A stretch of DNA of 64,000 bases from CAZENU01 sp965117035. Lineage in GTDB: Bacteria > Chloroflexota > Dehalococcoidia > Lucifugimonadales > CAZENU01. The stretch covers positions 2,108,001 to 2,172,000 of the forward strand of contig OZ220748.1 of NCBI GenBank assembly GCA_965117035.1, in the 5' to 3' direction. Of the stretch, positions 18,926 to 27,888 are shown in pieces. A program made the translations under genes and the position numbers. A model generated the notes under the pieces. The model searched no databases. It had not been told where the DNA came from and saw nothing but the letters and a program-made list of their open reading frames with translations. How positions within the stretch are numbered: position 1 is the first letter of the stretch; every line of letters starts with the position of its first letter.

Positions 18926-20131
18926 ATGGCGACCGATTGGAAAGCGGTCGAAAGCCAGTACTACATGTTCGCCGTGCGCCGCCAGCCCATCGTGCTGGTC
19001 CGGGGCGAGGGCACGCGGGTCTGGGACGACCAGGACAAGGAGTACCTCGACTTCACCGCCGGCTGGGCCGTCAACAACGTCGGTCACGCCAACCCGGTCG
19101 TCGCGGACGCCATCGCCGAGCAGGCGCGGACGCTGCTTCAGACGTCCAACCAGTTCTACACCGTCCCACAGCTCGAACTGGCCGAGGCGCTGGTCGAGAA
19201 CAGCTGCCTCGACAAGGTGTTCATCTGCAACAGCGGCGCCGAGGCCAACGAGGGCGCGGTGAAGCTCGCACGCAAGTACGGGAAGCTGCACCGCAACGGC
19301 GCCTACGAGGTCATCACCGCCTGGAACTCGTTCCACGGCCGCACGCTCGCCATGACCTCCGCGACCGGCAAGCCCCACGACGAGGACCCGTTCCACCCGC
19401 TGCCGCGCGGCTTCGTGACGGTCGATTACGACAGCATCGAAGCGATCAAGGCCGCGACCACCGACAGGACGGCGGCCGTGCTGCTCGAGCCGGTGCAGGG
19501 CGAGGGCGGCGTCAACGTGCCGTCAATGGACTACTTCGCCGAGGTGCGCGAGTGGTGCGACGAGAACGGCCTGCTGCTCATCATGGACGAGGTGCAGACC
19601 GGGCTCGGCAGGCTGGGCACGCTGTTCGGCTACGAGTACTTCGACGTCGAGCCCGACGTGATGACGCTGGCCAAGGGGCTCGGCGGCGGCGTGCCAATCG
19701 GCGCGTTCCTCGCCAAGGACTCCGCGGCCGTGCTCGAGCCGAAGGGCGAGCATGGCTCTACCTTCGGCGGCAACGCCCTCACCTGCGCGGCGGCCAACGC
19801 CTCGGTGCGCTACATCGTCGACAACGATGTCCCGGCCCACGCCCGCGAGATGGGCGATTACCTGCGCGCGGGCCTGATCGAGATACAGGCCGAGGCCGAG
19901 TTCATCGTCGACGTCCGCGGCGTGGGACTGCTGAACGCGATGGAGTTCGCGTCCGAGATGGCACCCGAGGTGCTTGCCGCGTGCAACGACGCCGGCCTGC
20001 TCCTGAACGTGACGCGGCCCAACGCGGTGCGCATCATGCCGCCGCTGACCGTGACGAAGGACGAGATCGACGAGGCTGTCGCGCTGCTCAGGGAGGCGCT
20101 GCCCAAGGCGGTCGCCGCGGCCAACGCCTGA
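18926..20131 (+). CDS. argD: Acetylornithine aminotransferase
   Basis: 401 residues, class III PLP aminotransferase. FICNSGAEANEGAVKLARK, FHGRT, the PLP Asp in MDEVQTGLGR and the Schiff-base lysine in LAKGLGGGVPIGA are present. It converts N-acetylglutamate semialdehyde to N-acetylornithine. ATG at 18926 with GGAGG ten bases upstream. The arginine cluster context favours argD over other class III transaminases. argC, the preceding step, is not in this window. Confidence 0.93.
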   Translation: MATDWKAVESQYYMFAVRRQPIVLVRGEGTRVWDDQDKEYLDFTAGWAVNNVGHANPVVADAIAEQARTLLQTSNQFYTVPQLELAEALVENSCLDKVFICNSGAEANEGAVKLARKYGKLHRNGAYEVITAWNSFHGRTLAMTSATGKPHDEDPFHPLPRGFVTVDYDSIEAIKAATTDRTAAVLLEPVQGEGGVNVPSMDYFAEVREWCDENGLLLIMDEVQTGLGRLGTLFGYEYFDVEPDVMTLAKGLGGGVPIGAFLAKDSAAVLEPKGEHGSTFGGNALTCAAANASVRYIVDNDVPAHAREMGDYLRAGLIEIQAEAEFIVDVRGVGLLNAMEFASEMAPEVLAACNDAGLLLNVTRPNAVRIMPPLTVTKDEIDEAVALLREALPKAVAAANA

Positions 20132-20174
20132 GGACGCCGCCGCGCCGTTTGGGACGGCGCGCCGAGGAGAAGCC

Positions 20175-21437
20175 GTGAACTGGCGTGAGCTCAAGGAGAA
20201 CGGACACACCGTCCTGGCGGGGGCCGTATCGGGCGGCCTCGATAGCTGCACCGTAACCCACTGGCTGACCACGAAGGGCTTCGACGTCCGCTGCTACACG
20301 GTCGACCTGGCGCAGCCGGACGAGGAGAGCCTCGACGCCATCGCGCAGCGCATGGAGGCGTGCGGCGCGACGGCGGCCGAGCTCGTGGACGGTCGCGAGG
20401 CGCTGGCCGAGGCCGGCCTGAAGGTGCTGCAGTCGCAGGCCCGCTACGAGGGCGGCTACTGGAACACGACCGGGATAGCGCGGCCGATCACCGTGCGCGC
20501 CATCCTGCCCCGCATCGACGCCGATGGCGCCGGCGTGCTCTTCCACGGCGCGACCGGCAGGGGCAACGACCAGGTGCGCTTCCAGCTCGCCGCCAACACG
20601 CTGTCGCCGGGGCTCGACGTCTACGCGCCCTGGCGGGACCAGGAGTTCGTCGACGAGTTCCCCGGCCGCGCCCAGATGGTGGACTACTGCCTGGCCAATA
20701 ATCTGCCGATCAAGCCGCCGAGCGAGGCGACCTACTCGACCGACGCGAACTTCCTGGGCCTGACCCACGAGGCGGGCGACCTGGAGGATGTCGGCAAGCC
20801 CCCGGGGTTCGTCGAGCCGGGCATGGGCGTCTGGCCGTGGGACGCGCCGTCGACGGCCGAGGTGGTGTCGGTGCGCTGGGAGCGGGGCGTCCCGGTGGCC
20901 CTGGACAACCGGGAGATGGGCCTGTTCGACATCTTCGAGGAAGCGAACCGCGTCGCCGGCGCGCACGGCGTCGGAATAGGCTCCCACGTCGTCGAGAACC
21001 GGTTCGTCGGCGTCAAGTCGAGGGGCATCTACGAGGCGCCCGCGATGGAGCTCCTGGGGCGCACGCACGAGTACCTGCTGCAGTTCGTGCTGGACCGCAG
21101 GGCGCGCCAGCTCTTCGACCAGCTATCGGCCGTCATCAGCCAGCAGATATACCAGGGCTACTGGCTCGATCTCGCGACGACGGCCGCGCTCGCGGCGCTC
21201 GAGCCGATCAACAGCCTGGTGACGGGTACGATAGCCGCCCGCCTGCATCGCGGCGGCGTCTACTTCGAGACGGCCGAGGATACCCCCGAGGCGATGCCGC
21301 ACTCGCTGTACACCGACGACTCGTCGATGGAGGCGATGGGGACGTACGACCACGCCGACGCCGAGGGCTTCCTCAAGGTGCTCGGCATATCGGCCAAGAA
21401 CGTCGGCAAGCGGCAGTTCCCCGGCCTGCGCCGCTGA
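20175..21437 (+). CDS. argG: Argininosuccinate synthase
   Basis: 420 residues. N-terminal PP-loop AVSGGLDSC for ATP, GRGNDQVRF and NLWG-region equivalents are recognisable. It joins citrulline and aspartate with ATP. The GTG at 20175 is preceded by GAGGAG. The sequence has the longer C-terminal extension seen in one of the two argG subtypes. Downstream the arginine cluster is interrupted before argH. Confidence 0.92.
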   Translation: MNWRELKENGHTVLAGAVSGGLDSCTVTHWLTTKGFDVRCYTVDLAQPDEESLDAIAQRMEACGATAAELVDGREALAEAGLKVLQSQARYEGGYWNTTGIARPITVRAILPRIDADGAGVLFHGATGRGNDQVRFQLAANTLSPGLDVYAPWRDQEFVDEFPGRAQMVDYCLANNLPIKPPSEATYSTDANFLGLTHEAGDLEDVGKPPGFVEPGMGVWPWDAPSTAEVVSVRWERGVPVALDNREMGLFDIFEEANRVAGAHGVGIGSHVVENRFVGVKSRGIYEAPAMELLGRTHEYLLQFVLDRRARQLFDQLSAVISQQIYQGYWLDLATTAALAALEPINSLVTGTIAARLHRGGVYFETAEDTPEAMPHSLYTDDSSMEAMGTYDHADAEGFLKVLGISAKNVGKRQFPGLRR

Positions 21438-21500
21438 GAGCCTTGACACAGATACGATACCGGCTATGATTGGATGCGTGACCGCCGAGGAGTGTGCCGC

Positions 21501-21773
21501 ATGCCTATCCCCATTGTCTTCCCGGATCCACAGGCGTACCGTCGGGAACTGGAGGAGAACGTGCGCGTCTACGAGGAGCGCTACGAGATGTCGTCCGACG
21601 AGATGGCCGATGCGCTCACCGACGGCAGCGAACGCGAGACGAATGAGAAGCTGAGGTGGATGTTCGACTATCACGTGCTGCGATACCTGAACGCGCAGAC
21701 CCACACAACTGGCACTGCTGGGACAACTACCGAAGCGTCCATGAGAAGCGCCTTGCTGCTCACGAGTTCGTAG
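21501..21773 (+). CDS. Small antitoxin-like protein (possible partner of the next gene)
   Basis: 90 residues from ATG 21501 with GAGGAG upstream. The central YEERYEMSSDEMADAL...ETNEKLRW pattern resembles the C-terminal segment of small antitoxins that precede toxin genes, but no DNA-binding domain is visible. It overlaps the next frame by 118 bp; the last ~30 residues are low complexity and probably not under selection, so one of the two frames may be shifted. Confidence 0.4.
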   Translation: MPIPIVFPDPQAYRRELEENVRVYEERYEMSSDEMADALTDGSERETNEKLRWMFDYHVLRYLNAQTHTTGTAGTTTEASMRSALLLTSS

Positions 21774-22138
21774 ACCACTCCAAGCCAGACACCCTCGAAT
21801 TCACCCGAGTCCCGCCGGACCGCATCCAGTTGACGGGTCGGGTCTATTGCCAGCGCGGCGTGATCCTGGATGTCGAGAAGATGCTGGAGACGAGCCTTGT
21901 CGGTGGGTCGGTCAAGGTTCGTGGAGAGAAGTACAAGTACGTCGCGCGGGTTCCGAGCAGATACAACGTCCTTCGCTACCACAACATCCACCTGAACGAC
22001 CCATACTATCACCACAGGGTCTTCAATCCGCTGACTGGCGAGGAAGTCTTCTACGAGAAGCTGGAGCGTTCCCAGTTTCCGAACTTCACCGGAGTGCTCG
22101 ACGAGATCGAATACGTAACCCGTGTCCTGGAAGAGTGA
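21656..22138 (+). CDS. Putative TumE-type (DUF6516-like) toxin
   Basis: Up to 160 residues from GTG 21656; the first ~18 residues look out of frame, so the true start is uncertain. The core RIQLTGRVYCQRG ... KYKYVARV ... VLRYHNIHLNDPYYHHRVF followed by VLDEIEY resembles the TumE/DUF6516 toxin fold with its RYDN and HH elements. The assignment is by pattern memory only. It is inserted, with its likely antitoxin, inside the arginine gene cluster. Confidence 0.45.
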   Translation: MDVRLSRAAIPERADPHNWHCWDNYRSVHEKRLAAHEFVDHSKPDTLEFTRVPPDRIQLTGRVYCQRGVILDVEKMLETSLVGGSVKVRGEKYKYVARVPSRYNVLRYHNIHLNDPYYHHRVFNPLTGEEVFYEKLERSQFPNFTGVLDEIEYVTRVLEE

Positions 22139-22745
22139 CGCCGAGCTTATCGCCCTGGCCGCCGCGCTCAAGGCTGAGGCGTCCGAACTGCTGCACGGGG
22201 CCGGGCTGCTGGAGGCGGTTGGCGGCGGCAGGCCTGTCACGGTAGTCGGCTCGTACGCGATGGACGTTATGACGTGGCGGGACCTGGACGTGTACCTGGA
22301 ACTCCGCCACGAGCGGGATACGGCGGCTTTGTTCGCAGCCGGCGCGGCGGTGGAGCGGCGTTTCGAGATAGTGCGAGCCAGCTACTCGAACATGTTCATA
22401 CGCGACGACCAGGAGTTCGAGAGCGGGTTGTACTGGGGCGTGCAACTGCTGCATCGTGGCTTGGCGTGGAAGGTGGACCTGTGGGGCTACGGGGAGCGTG
22501 AGCACGCCGAGAAGATGGCGGCGTCCGAGGAGCTGCGGCGCACCGTGGAGGGCGCGGATCGGCTGGCGGTACTTCGGGTGAAGGACGCGGCCTGCAGGTG
22601 GGAGCAGTACCGCAAGGGCGTGTGCAGCGTCCACGTCTACGACGCAGTCGCCAATTGCGGCGTGACGACCCCGGAGGGGTTCAGGGAGTGGCTGCGGCGG
22701 AATGTGCCGGGCAGCGGCCTTGACGCGGACGGAGCAGGCGCGTGA
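22122..22745 (+). CDS. Nucleotidyltransferase-fold protein
   Basis: 207 residues. The motif G43-S44 followed by D54-L-D56 (GSYAMDVMTWRDLDVYLE) is the pol-beta-type nucleotidyltransferase signature for two metal-binding aspartates. The rest resembles stand-alone aminoglycoside-type or MNT-like transferases; the substrate is unknown. The GTG start overlaps the preceding gene by 17 bp and its stop overlaps the MaoC start (GTGA), so it is tightly coupled to both neighbours. Confidence 0.65.
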   Translation: MSWKSDAELIALAAALKAEASELLHGAGLLEAVGGGRPVTVVGSYAMDVMTWRDLDVYLELRHERDTAALFAAGAAVERRFEIVRASYSNMFIRDDQEFESGLYWGVQLLHRGLAWKVDLWGYGEREHAEKMAASEELRRTVEGADRLAVLRVKDAACRWEQYRKGVCSVHVYDAVANCGVTTPEGFREWLRRNVPGSGLDADGAGA

Positions 22746-23212
22746 TACACGATTCGCGAGAAAACTTCGGGCGGTACTTCGACGAGTTCGAGGTCGGCGA
22801 CGTCTTCAGGCACTGGCCGGGCAAGACTGTCACCGAGGCGGACAACCACCTCTTCTCCCTGCTGACGATGAACCACAACCCGCTGCATATCGACGCCCGC
22901 TACATGGAGGGCCACCAGCACGGCCGCATCCTCGTCGTCGGCACCTACGTCTTCAGTTTGGTCGTGGGCATGAGCGTCGGCGACCTGTCCGGCAAGGCCG
23001 TCGCGAACCTGGAGTACGAGCGGGTGACGCACGACGCGCCCGTCTTCCTGGGCGATACGATATACGCCGAGAGCGAGGTGCTCGAGACCCGGCCGTCGCG
23101 CAGCAGGCCCGACCGCGGCACCGTCTACGTCGAGAGCCGCGCCTTCAACCAGGACAGCGAGAAGGTGCTGACGCTGCGCCGCCGCTTCCTCGTCCCGAGA
23201 CGCCCGGCTTAG
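22742..23212 (+). CDS. MaoC-family hotdog dehydratase
   Basis: 156 residues, hotdog fold. VTEADNHLFSLLTMNHNPLHIDARYM carries the hydratase-2 pattern with catalytic Asp and His, followed by GRILVVGTYVFSLVVG. Such enzymes hydrate enoyl-CoA or mesaconyl-type substrates. GTG start coupled to the upstream nucleotidyltransferase by overlap. Its placement between argG and argH is not explained by function. Confidence 0.85.
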   Translation: MIHDSRENFGRYFDEFEVGDVFRHWPGKTVTEADNHLFSLLTMNHNPLHIDARYMEGHQHGRILVVGTYVFSLVVGMSVGDLSGKAVANLEYERVTHDAPVFLGDTIYAESEVLETRPSRSRPDRGTVYVESRAFNQDSEKVLTLRRRFLVPRRPA

Positions 23213-23237
23213 CGGCCCTCCGGCGAAATCGGCTATC

Positions 23238-24644
23238 ATGGCTGAGCGCCGCCCGCTGGGGCGGCGGGCCGTAGACACGCACCGAGCAGACACCGTGGAC
23301 AACGTCGTCTCCAGCTACACCGTATCGCTCCACTACGACCGCAGGCTGTACCGCCAGGACATCGCTGGCTCGATCGCGCACGCCCGCATGCTGGGCCGCC
23401 AGGGCATTATCTCCGAGGACGAGGCCGCGGCGATCGTCGACGGGCTGAACGCCGTCCGCAAGGAGATCGAGGACGGGGAGTTCCCGTGGCGCCCGGAGCT
23501 CGAAGACATCCACATGAACATCGAGCGCCGGTTGTTCGACAAGATCGGCGACACGGCGGGGAAACTCCACACGGCGCGGTCGCGCAACGACCAGGTAGCC
23601 GTCGACGTGCGCATGTACGTGAAGGAGGCCATCGACGATGTCCTCGGGGCGGTCCACGCCCTGCGCGGCGAGCTCGTCGCGCTGGCCGAGGCGAACGCCG
23701 ACGCCGTGATGCCGGGCTACACGCACCTCCAGCGGGCCCAGCCCCTGCTCTTCGCCCACCACATGCTGGCCTACTTCGAGATGCTCGGCAGGGACGCGGA
23801 GCGCTACCGGCAGGCCCGCAGCCGGGCCGACGTGCTTCCGCTCGGCAGCGGCGCTCTCGCCGGCGTGCCCTACCCGGTGGACCGCGATTTCGTCGCCAAT
23901 GAGCTCGGCTTCGCGGCCGTGTCGGCGAACAGCATGGACGCCGTCTCCGACCGCGACTTCCTGCTCGACTTCCACTCGGCGTCGGCCGTGTGCGCCGTCC
24001 ACCTGTCGCGCCTGGCCGAGGAGCTGGTGGTCTGGTCGTCCGACGAGTTCGGGTTCGTCCGGCTGGGCGACGACTACACGACCGGCAGCAGCATCATGCC
24101 GCAGAAGCGCAACCCGGACTTCGCCGAGATCGCCCGCGGCAAGACCGGCCGGGTGTTCGGCAACCTGGTGGCGACGCTGACCCTGCTCAAGGGCCTGCCG
24201 CTGACCTACAACCGCGACCTGCAGGAGGACAAGGAGGCGCTGTTCGATACGGTCGACACGATGGCGCCGACGCTGCGCGCAATGGCGGGCATGCTGTCCA
24301 CGATGGAGGTGCGGCGCGACAGGCTGCGCGAGGCGGCGCAGTCCGGCTACCTGCTGGCGACCGACGTGGCCGACTACCTGGCTGTGCGCGGGGTGCCGTT
24401 CCGGGAGGCGCACGGCGTGGCCGCGCGCATCTCTGAGCGGGCACAGCGGGAGGGCAGGGCGCTGGCCGATCTGCCGCTGGAGACGTACCGGGAGTACTCG
24501 CCGCTGTTCGACAGCGACGTGCTGTCGATCACGGTCGACACGTCCGTCGCCGCGCGGGAGGTGCCCGGCGGCACGGGGCCGGAGAGCGTCCGGCAGGCGC
24601 TGACGAGGGCGCGGGCGGAGATGGAGGCCCCTGGTGGCGCGTAG
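23238..24644 (+). CDS. argH: Argininosuccinate lyase
   Basis: 468 residues. Contains TARSRNDQVAVDVRM, the catalytic-serine loop GSSIMPQKRNPDF and TYNRDLQEDKE. It cleaves argininosuccinate to arginine and fumarate, the last step of the pathway. The N-terminus lacks the usual WGGRF start and reads through a polar segment, so the start is less certain than the rest. Its 3' end overlaps rpe by 11 bp. Confidence 0.93.
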   Translation: MAERRPLGRRAVDTHRADTVDNVVSSYTVSLHYDRRLYRQDIAGSIAHARMLGRQGIISEDEAAAIVDGLNAVRKEIEDGEFPWRPELEDIHMNIERRLFDKIGDTAGKLHTARSRNDQVAVDVRMYVKEAIDDVLGAVHALRGELVALAEANADAVMPGYTHLQRAQPLLFAHHMLAYFEMLGRDAERYRQARSRADVLPLGSGALAGVPYPVDRDFVANELGFAAVSANSMDAVSDRDFLLDFHSASAVCAVHLSRLAEELVVWSSDEFGFVRLGDDYTTGSSIMPQKRNPDFAEIARGKTGRVFGNLVATLTLLKGLPLTYNRDLQEDKEALFDTVDTMAPTLRAMAGMLSTMEVRRDRLREAAQSGYLLATDVADYLAVRGVPFREAHGVAARISERAQREGRALADLPLETYREYSPLFDSDVLSITVDTSVAAREVPGGTGPESVRQALTRARAEMEAPGGA

Positions 24645-25311
24645 CGGGGTCAAGATCGCGCCGTCGATACTGTCAGCCGACTTCAGCCGGCTCGGCGAGC
24701 AGGTGGCGGAGGCGGCCGAGGGCGGGGCCGACTACATCCACGTCGACGTGATGGACGGCCACTTCGTGCCCAGCCTGACCTTCGGCCCCGGCGTCGTGCG
24801 GGCGATCCGCCGGTGGACCGGTATTCCGCTCGACGTGCACATGATGGTCGAGGCCCCCGAGCGCTATGTCGACGAGATAGCCGACGCGGGCGCGGACATC
24901 ATCACCGTACACGCCGAGGCGTGCACGCACCTGCACCGCGTCGTCGAGCAGATCAGGGAGCGCGGCGCGCGGGCCGGCGTGGCCGTGAATCCCGCGACTC
25001 CCGCCTCGGCGGTCGACGAGGTGCTGCCGGACCTCGACCAGGTGCTGGCGATGACGGTGAACCCCGGCTTCGGCGGCCAGCCATTCATCGAGACGATGGT
25101 CGACAAGATAGGCAGGCTGCGCAGGACGCTCGACGAGCGCGGCCTCGACGCCGAGCTGGAGGTAGACGGCGGCATCAAGGCGGGGAACGCCAGGCTGGCG
25201 GCCGCGGCCGGCGCCACCGTGCTGGTCGCCGGCTCAGCCGTCTACGACGCCGGGACCCCGGTCGCCGACGCCATCGCCGCCATCCGCGCCGCGGCGCAGG
25301 GCGGCGGATAG
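24634..25311 (+). CDS. rpe: Ribulose-phosphate 3-epimerase
   Basis: 225 residues, TIM barrel. IAPSILSADF at the N-terminus, VDVMDGHFVPSLTFGP, LDVHMMV, MTVNPGFGGQPFI and EVDGGIK are diagnostic, with metal-binding His and Asp in these motifs. It interconverts ribulose-5-phosphate and xylulose-5-phosphate in the pentose phosphate pathway. GTG start inside the argH end indicates co-translation. Confidence 0.95.
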   Translation: MARSGVKIAPSILSADFSRLGEQVAEAAEGGADYIHVDVMDGHFVPSLTFGPGVVRAIRRWTGIPLDVHMMVEAPERYVDEIADAGADIITVHAEACTHLHRVVEQIRERGARAGVAVNPATPASAVDEVLPDLDQVLAMTVNPGFGGQPFIETMVDKIGRLRRTLDERGLDAELEVDGGIKAGNARLAAAAGATVLVAGSAVYDAGTPVADAIAAIRAAAQGGG

Positions 25312-25326
25312 CACAGGAGGTCTGAG

Positions 25327-25656
25327 ATGGCGTCCGAAGTCCCAAGCGCGGCGCGACAGCGGCTCAACGTACCCGCCGGTGAGGTCGTGGCTTTCTGCCG
25401 TAGCCATCACATCTTGAAGATGTCGCTCTTCGGCTCGATCCTGCGGGACGACTTCGGCCCGGACAGCGACGTGGACATCCTGGTCGAGTTTCACCCGGAC
25501 CACATTCCCGGGCTGATGACTCTGGCCGGCATCGAGATCGAGTTGTCAAAGCTCGTCGGTGGACGGAGGGTCGATATACACACTCCGGGCGGACTCAGCA
25601 AATACCTTGTCGACCGCATACTGGCAGAGGCCCAGGTGCTGCATGACGAGACGTGA
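25327..25656 (+). CDS. mntA: MntA-like antitoxin (minimal nucleotidyltransferase)
   Basis: 109 residues. G36-S37 and D48-V-D50 form the GSx10DxD nucleotidyltransferase motif. In MntA/HepT systems the antitoxin adds AMP to the toxin near its active site. ATG with AGGAGG upstream; it overlaps the HepT gene by 14 bp, the standard gene order. Follows rpe by 15 bp. Confidence 0.87.
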   Translation: MASEVPSAARQRLNVPAGEVVAFCRSHHILKMSLFGSILRDDFGPDSDVDILVEFHPDHIPGLMTLAGIEIELSKLVGGRRVDIHTPGGLSKYLVDRILAEAQVLHDET

Positions 25657-25981
25657 CTACGCGATCACGCTGAGCCACATGCGGGATCACGCCCGTGAGG
25701 CCATGGGCTTGGCGCAGGGACGATCCCGAGAGGACTTGGACGACGACCGTTTGCTGACTCTGGCGTTGACCCGCCTCGTCGAGATAGTCGGAGAGGCAGC
25801 GGGAAGGGTCCCGTCGGACCAGAGACGCAAGTACTCTGGCATAGACTGGGCGCGGATCATAGGGATGCGCAACCGGCTCATCCACGAGTACGATGACGTC
25901 GATCTGGCCATCCTGTGGCGGACCGTGAAGCAAGACCTCCCCGAGCTCGTTACGCGAATCGAGAAGATGCTGGGTGCCTGA
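25643..25981 (+). CDS. hepT: HepT-like HEPN toxin (DUF86)
   Basis: 112 residues, four-helix HEPN protein. R76-N-R-L-I-H81-E-Y83 gives the Rx4HxY active site of HepT RNases, where the tyrosine is AMPylated by MntA. The start is the ATG at 25643 inside the mntA 3' end; an upstream frame from 25559 is read from mntA and not used. The pair is intact. Confidence 0.87.
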   Translation: MTRRDYAITLSHMRDHAREAMGLAQGRSREDLDDDRLLTLALTRLVEIVGEAAGRVPSDQRRKYSGIDWARIIGMRNRLIHEYDDVDLAILWRTVKQDLPELVTRIEKMLGA

Positions 25982-26008
25982 GCTGGCGTTTGAAGACGGC
26001 CGTCCCAT

Positions 26009-26632
26009 ATGGTGTCACGTCAAGTGGGCGATAGAGACTGGACAGTCCTGCTCATTGGCGGCCACTCGGCGTCCGGGAAGACGGTCGTCGCGGAGCGAAT
26101 AGGCCTGTCGCTCGGAATCCCCTGGATCATGGCGGACGACCTGCGACTCGCATTCCAGCGGTCGCGGGCCCGGCTGCCGGGAGACGCCGACACACTGTAC
26201 TTCGACAAGGAGCCGGGCTACTGGAAGCGCCCCGCCGAAGAGCAGTGTGACATGCTCGTCGCCGTTGGCGAGGCGATGACGCCCGCCCTCGAGGTCGTGG
26301 TCGAGAACCACGTCGACCAGTCGGCCCCGTGCGTGATCGAAGGGGCCGATCTGCTCCCGTCATTGCTGTCGCGCGCCCCCCTCCAGGAACGGCGAGAAGC
26401 CGTCAGGTCCGTCTTCCTCGTCGAGCCCGACGAGTCGGCGATCCTGGATGCGGTGGTCGAGCGGGGAAGGGATTTCGCCGGCCGCGCTGAGGCTGACATT
26501 GCCGAGGCGGTCCGCGCCCGTTGGCTGTTCGGCCATTGGCTTGCCGCGGAGGCCGCGCGCCATGGGCTTCCGGTCGTGGAGCCGCGTCCGTGGGACACGC
26601 TGGCGAAGCGCATCCTGGAACAGGCGGCATAG
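26009..26632 (+). CDS. P-loop kinase-like protein
   Basis: 207 residues. Walker A is GHSASGKT at residues 18-25, followed by IMADDLRLAF and a C-terminal helical region. It resembles small 2-phosphoglycerate-kinase or zeta-toxin-like phosphotransferases, but no substrate motif is decisive. It follows the MntA/HepT pair by 27 bp on the same strand; a functional link is possible but unproven. Confidence 0.6.
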   Translation: MVSRQVGDRDWTVLLIGGHSASGKTVVAERIGLSLGIPWIMADDLRLAFQRSRARLPGDADTLYFDKEPGYWKRPAEEQCDMLVAVGEAMTPALEVVVENHVDQSAPCVIEGADLLPSLLSRAPLQERREAVRSVFLVEPDESAILDAVVERGRDFAGRAEADIAEAVRARWLFGHWLAAEAARHGLPVVEPRPWDTLAKRILEQAA

Positions 26633-26658
26633 GTCGATGTCACGCAGCGTCGCGGGGA

Positions 26659-27759
26659 TTACGCCTGCAGCTTCGCCATGCGCTCCAGGGCGGGCCAGAG
26701 ATCCAACTGGTCGACTCCGTGGGTGCGGTACACCCCGACGCCGTCGGCGCCGTTCGCCAGCGCGACGCGCGCGCCTTCGACCAGCAGGTCCGGGTCCTGG
26801 AAGCTGCCGGGGTGGTAGCACGAGAGCTCCGCGATTAACGGCACGCGGCCCGCGACCACGTCGGCGGCGTGCCGGGCCTGGCGCTCCAGCCGTCCGAGGT
26901 CCGAGTCGGTGCGCCACCAGACGTACAGCTCGTCGACGATGCCCGCGTCCAGCCACGCCGGCCAGTCCTGGAGGACCTTGACGTAGTCGTCCGGGTCTCC
27001 GGCGATCATCGTCGAGGTGAAGGCGGTGCCCGGGTGCGCGTCGGCTATGGCGTCCTTCAGCTCCGCCAGGAACCGGGTGACGTAGCCGGCGCGGAACCGC
27101 AGCCACTCCGGGTCTGCGTTGGGTATGGTCGACGGGTCGCGGCCGGTCTGCTCCGCGAACGGCCCGGCCACGGCGTCCTCGTAGCCGTAGGGGGAGCACC
27201 CCTCTTCGTCCTCGTCGCCGAGGACGAACTCGATCTGTATCCCGTCGGCGCCGTCCGCGCGCTCGAGCGAATCGAGGAACCTGGCGACCTGGTTGGCCCT
27301 GACCTCGGGGAAGGCGAGACTCATGTAGCGCCGCTCGCCTGGACGCAGCGGGCGACGGCCGTCGCGGGTCAGGCTCCACCACTCGGGGTGGTCGAGCGCG
27401 AAGTCCTCCACCGTCTCGTCCTCCACCGTGGGGCCGTCCCACACGGGCCGGTGTCGTTCGAGGATCGAGCGCGCCTCGGGCGACTCGACGGGCGGCCTGA
27501 GCCAGTCGAGCGACCAGCCGTACCGGACGCGGCGTCTGCCGTAGTTGGGGAACGCGGTGTAGTCCCGGTACGGGTGCGCGGCGATGCCCTTCTCATGCGC
27601 TGCGGCGGTCAGCACCGGGTCGGCCTGCCCGGTGATGAACTTCGTCACGCCCACGCTGGCGCATCGGTCGACCCACTGGCTGGCGTCGCGCTCGTAGCCG
27701 GGGTCGCCCGGCTCGCTCGGGACGCATGCGGGGCCCCAGAGCACGGTTCCTTGCGGCAT
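26659..27759 (-). CDS. Glycoside-hydrolase-like TIM-barrel protein
   Basis: 366 residues without signal peptide. Strand-like segments such as GIQIEFVLGDEDEEG, TSTMIAGDP and DELYVWWRTDSD, with acidic residues at strand ends, resemble the glycoside-hydrolase-like family 10 barrel. The sequence is rich in Trp and Tyr. No catalytic pair can be assigned with confidence. ATG at 27759 has a strong AGGGGGAAG ribosome site. Convergent with the P-loop kinase gene, 26 bp apart. Confidence 0.5.
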   Translation of the reverse strand: MPQGTVLWGPACVPSEPGDPGYERDASQWVDRCASVGVTKFITGQADPVLTAAAHEKGIAAHPYRDYTAFPNYGRRRVRYGWSLDWLRPPVESPEARSILERHRPVWDGPTVEDETVEDFALDHPEWWSLTRDGRRPLRPGERRYMSLAFPEVRANQVARFLDSLERADGADGIQIEFVLGDEDEEGCSPYGYEDAVAGPFAEQTGRDPSTIPNADPEWLRFRAGYVTRFLAELKDAIADAHPGTAFTSTMIAGDPDDYVKVLQDWPAWLDAGIVDELYVWWRTDSDLGRLERQARHAADVVAGRVPLIAELSCYHPGSFQDPDLLVEGARVALANGADGVGVYRTHGVDQLDLWPALERMAKLQA

Positions 27760-27888
27760 TTCTTCCCCCTGTATGCTGAATGGTGTGGCGGGCGGATTAT
27801 GCCGACGGCCCGAGGGTGGTGTCAATCTGCCGTGCTATCATGTTCCGTGCCATAGCGACAAGCCTGTTCTCCGCGGAGCGGGAAACCC

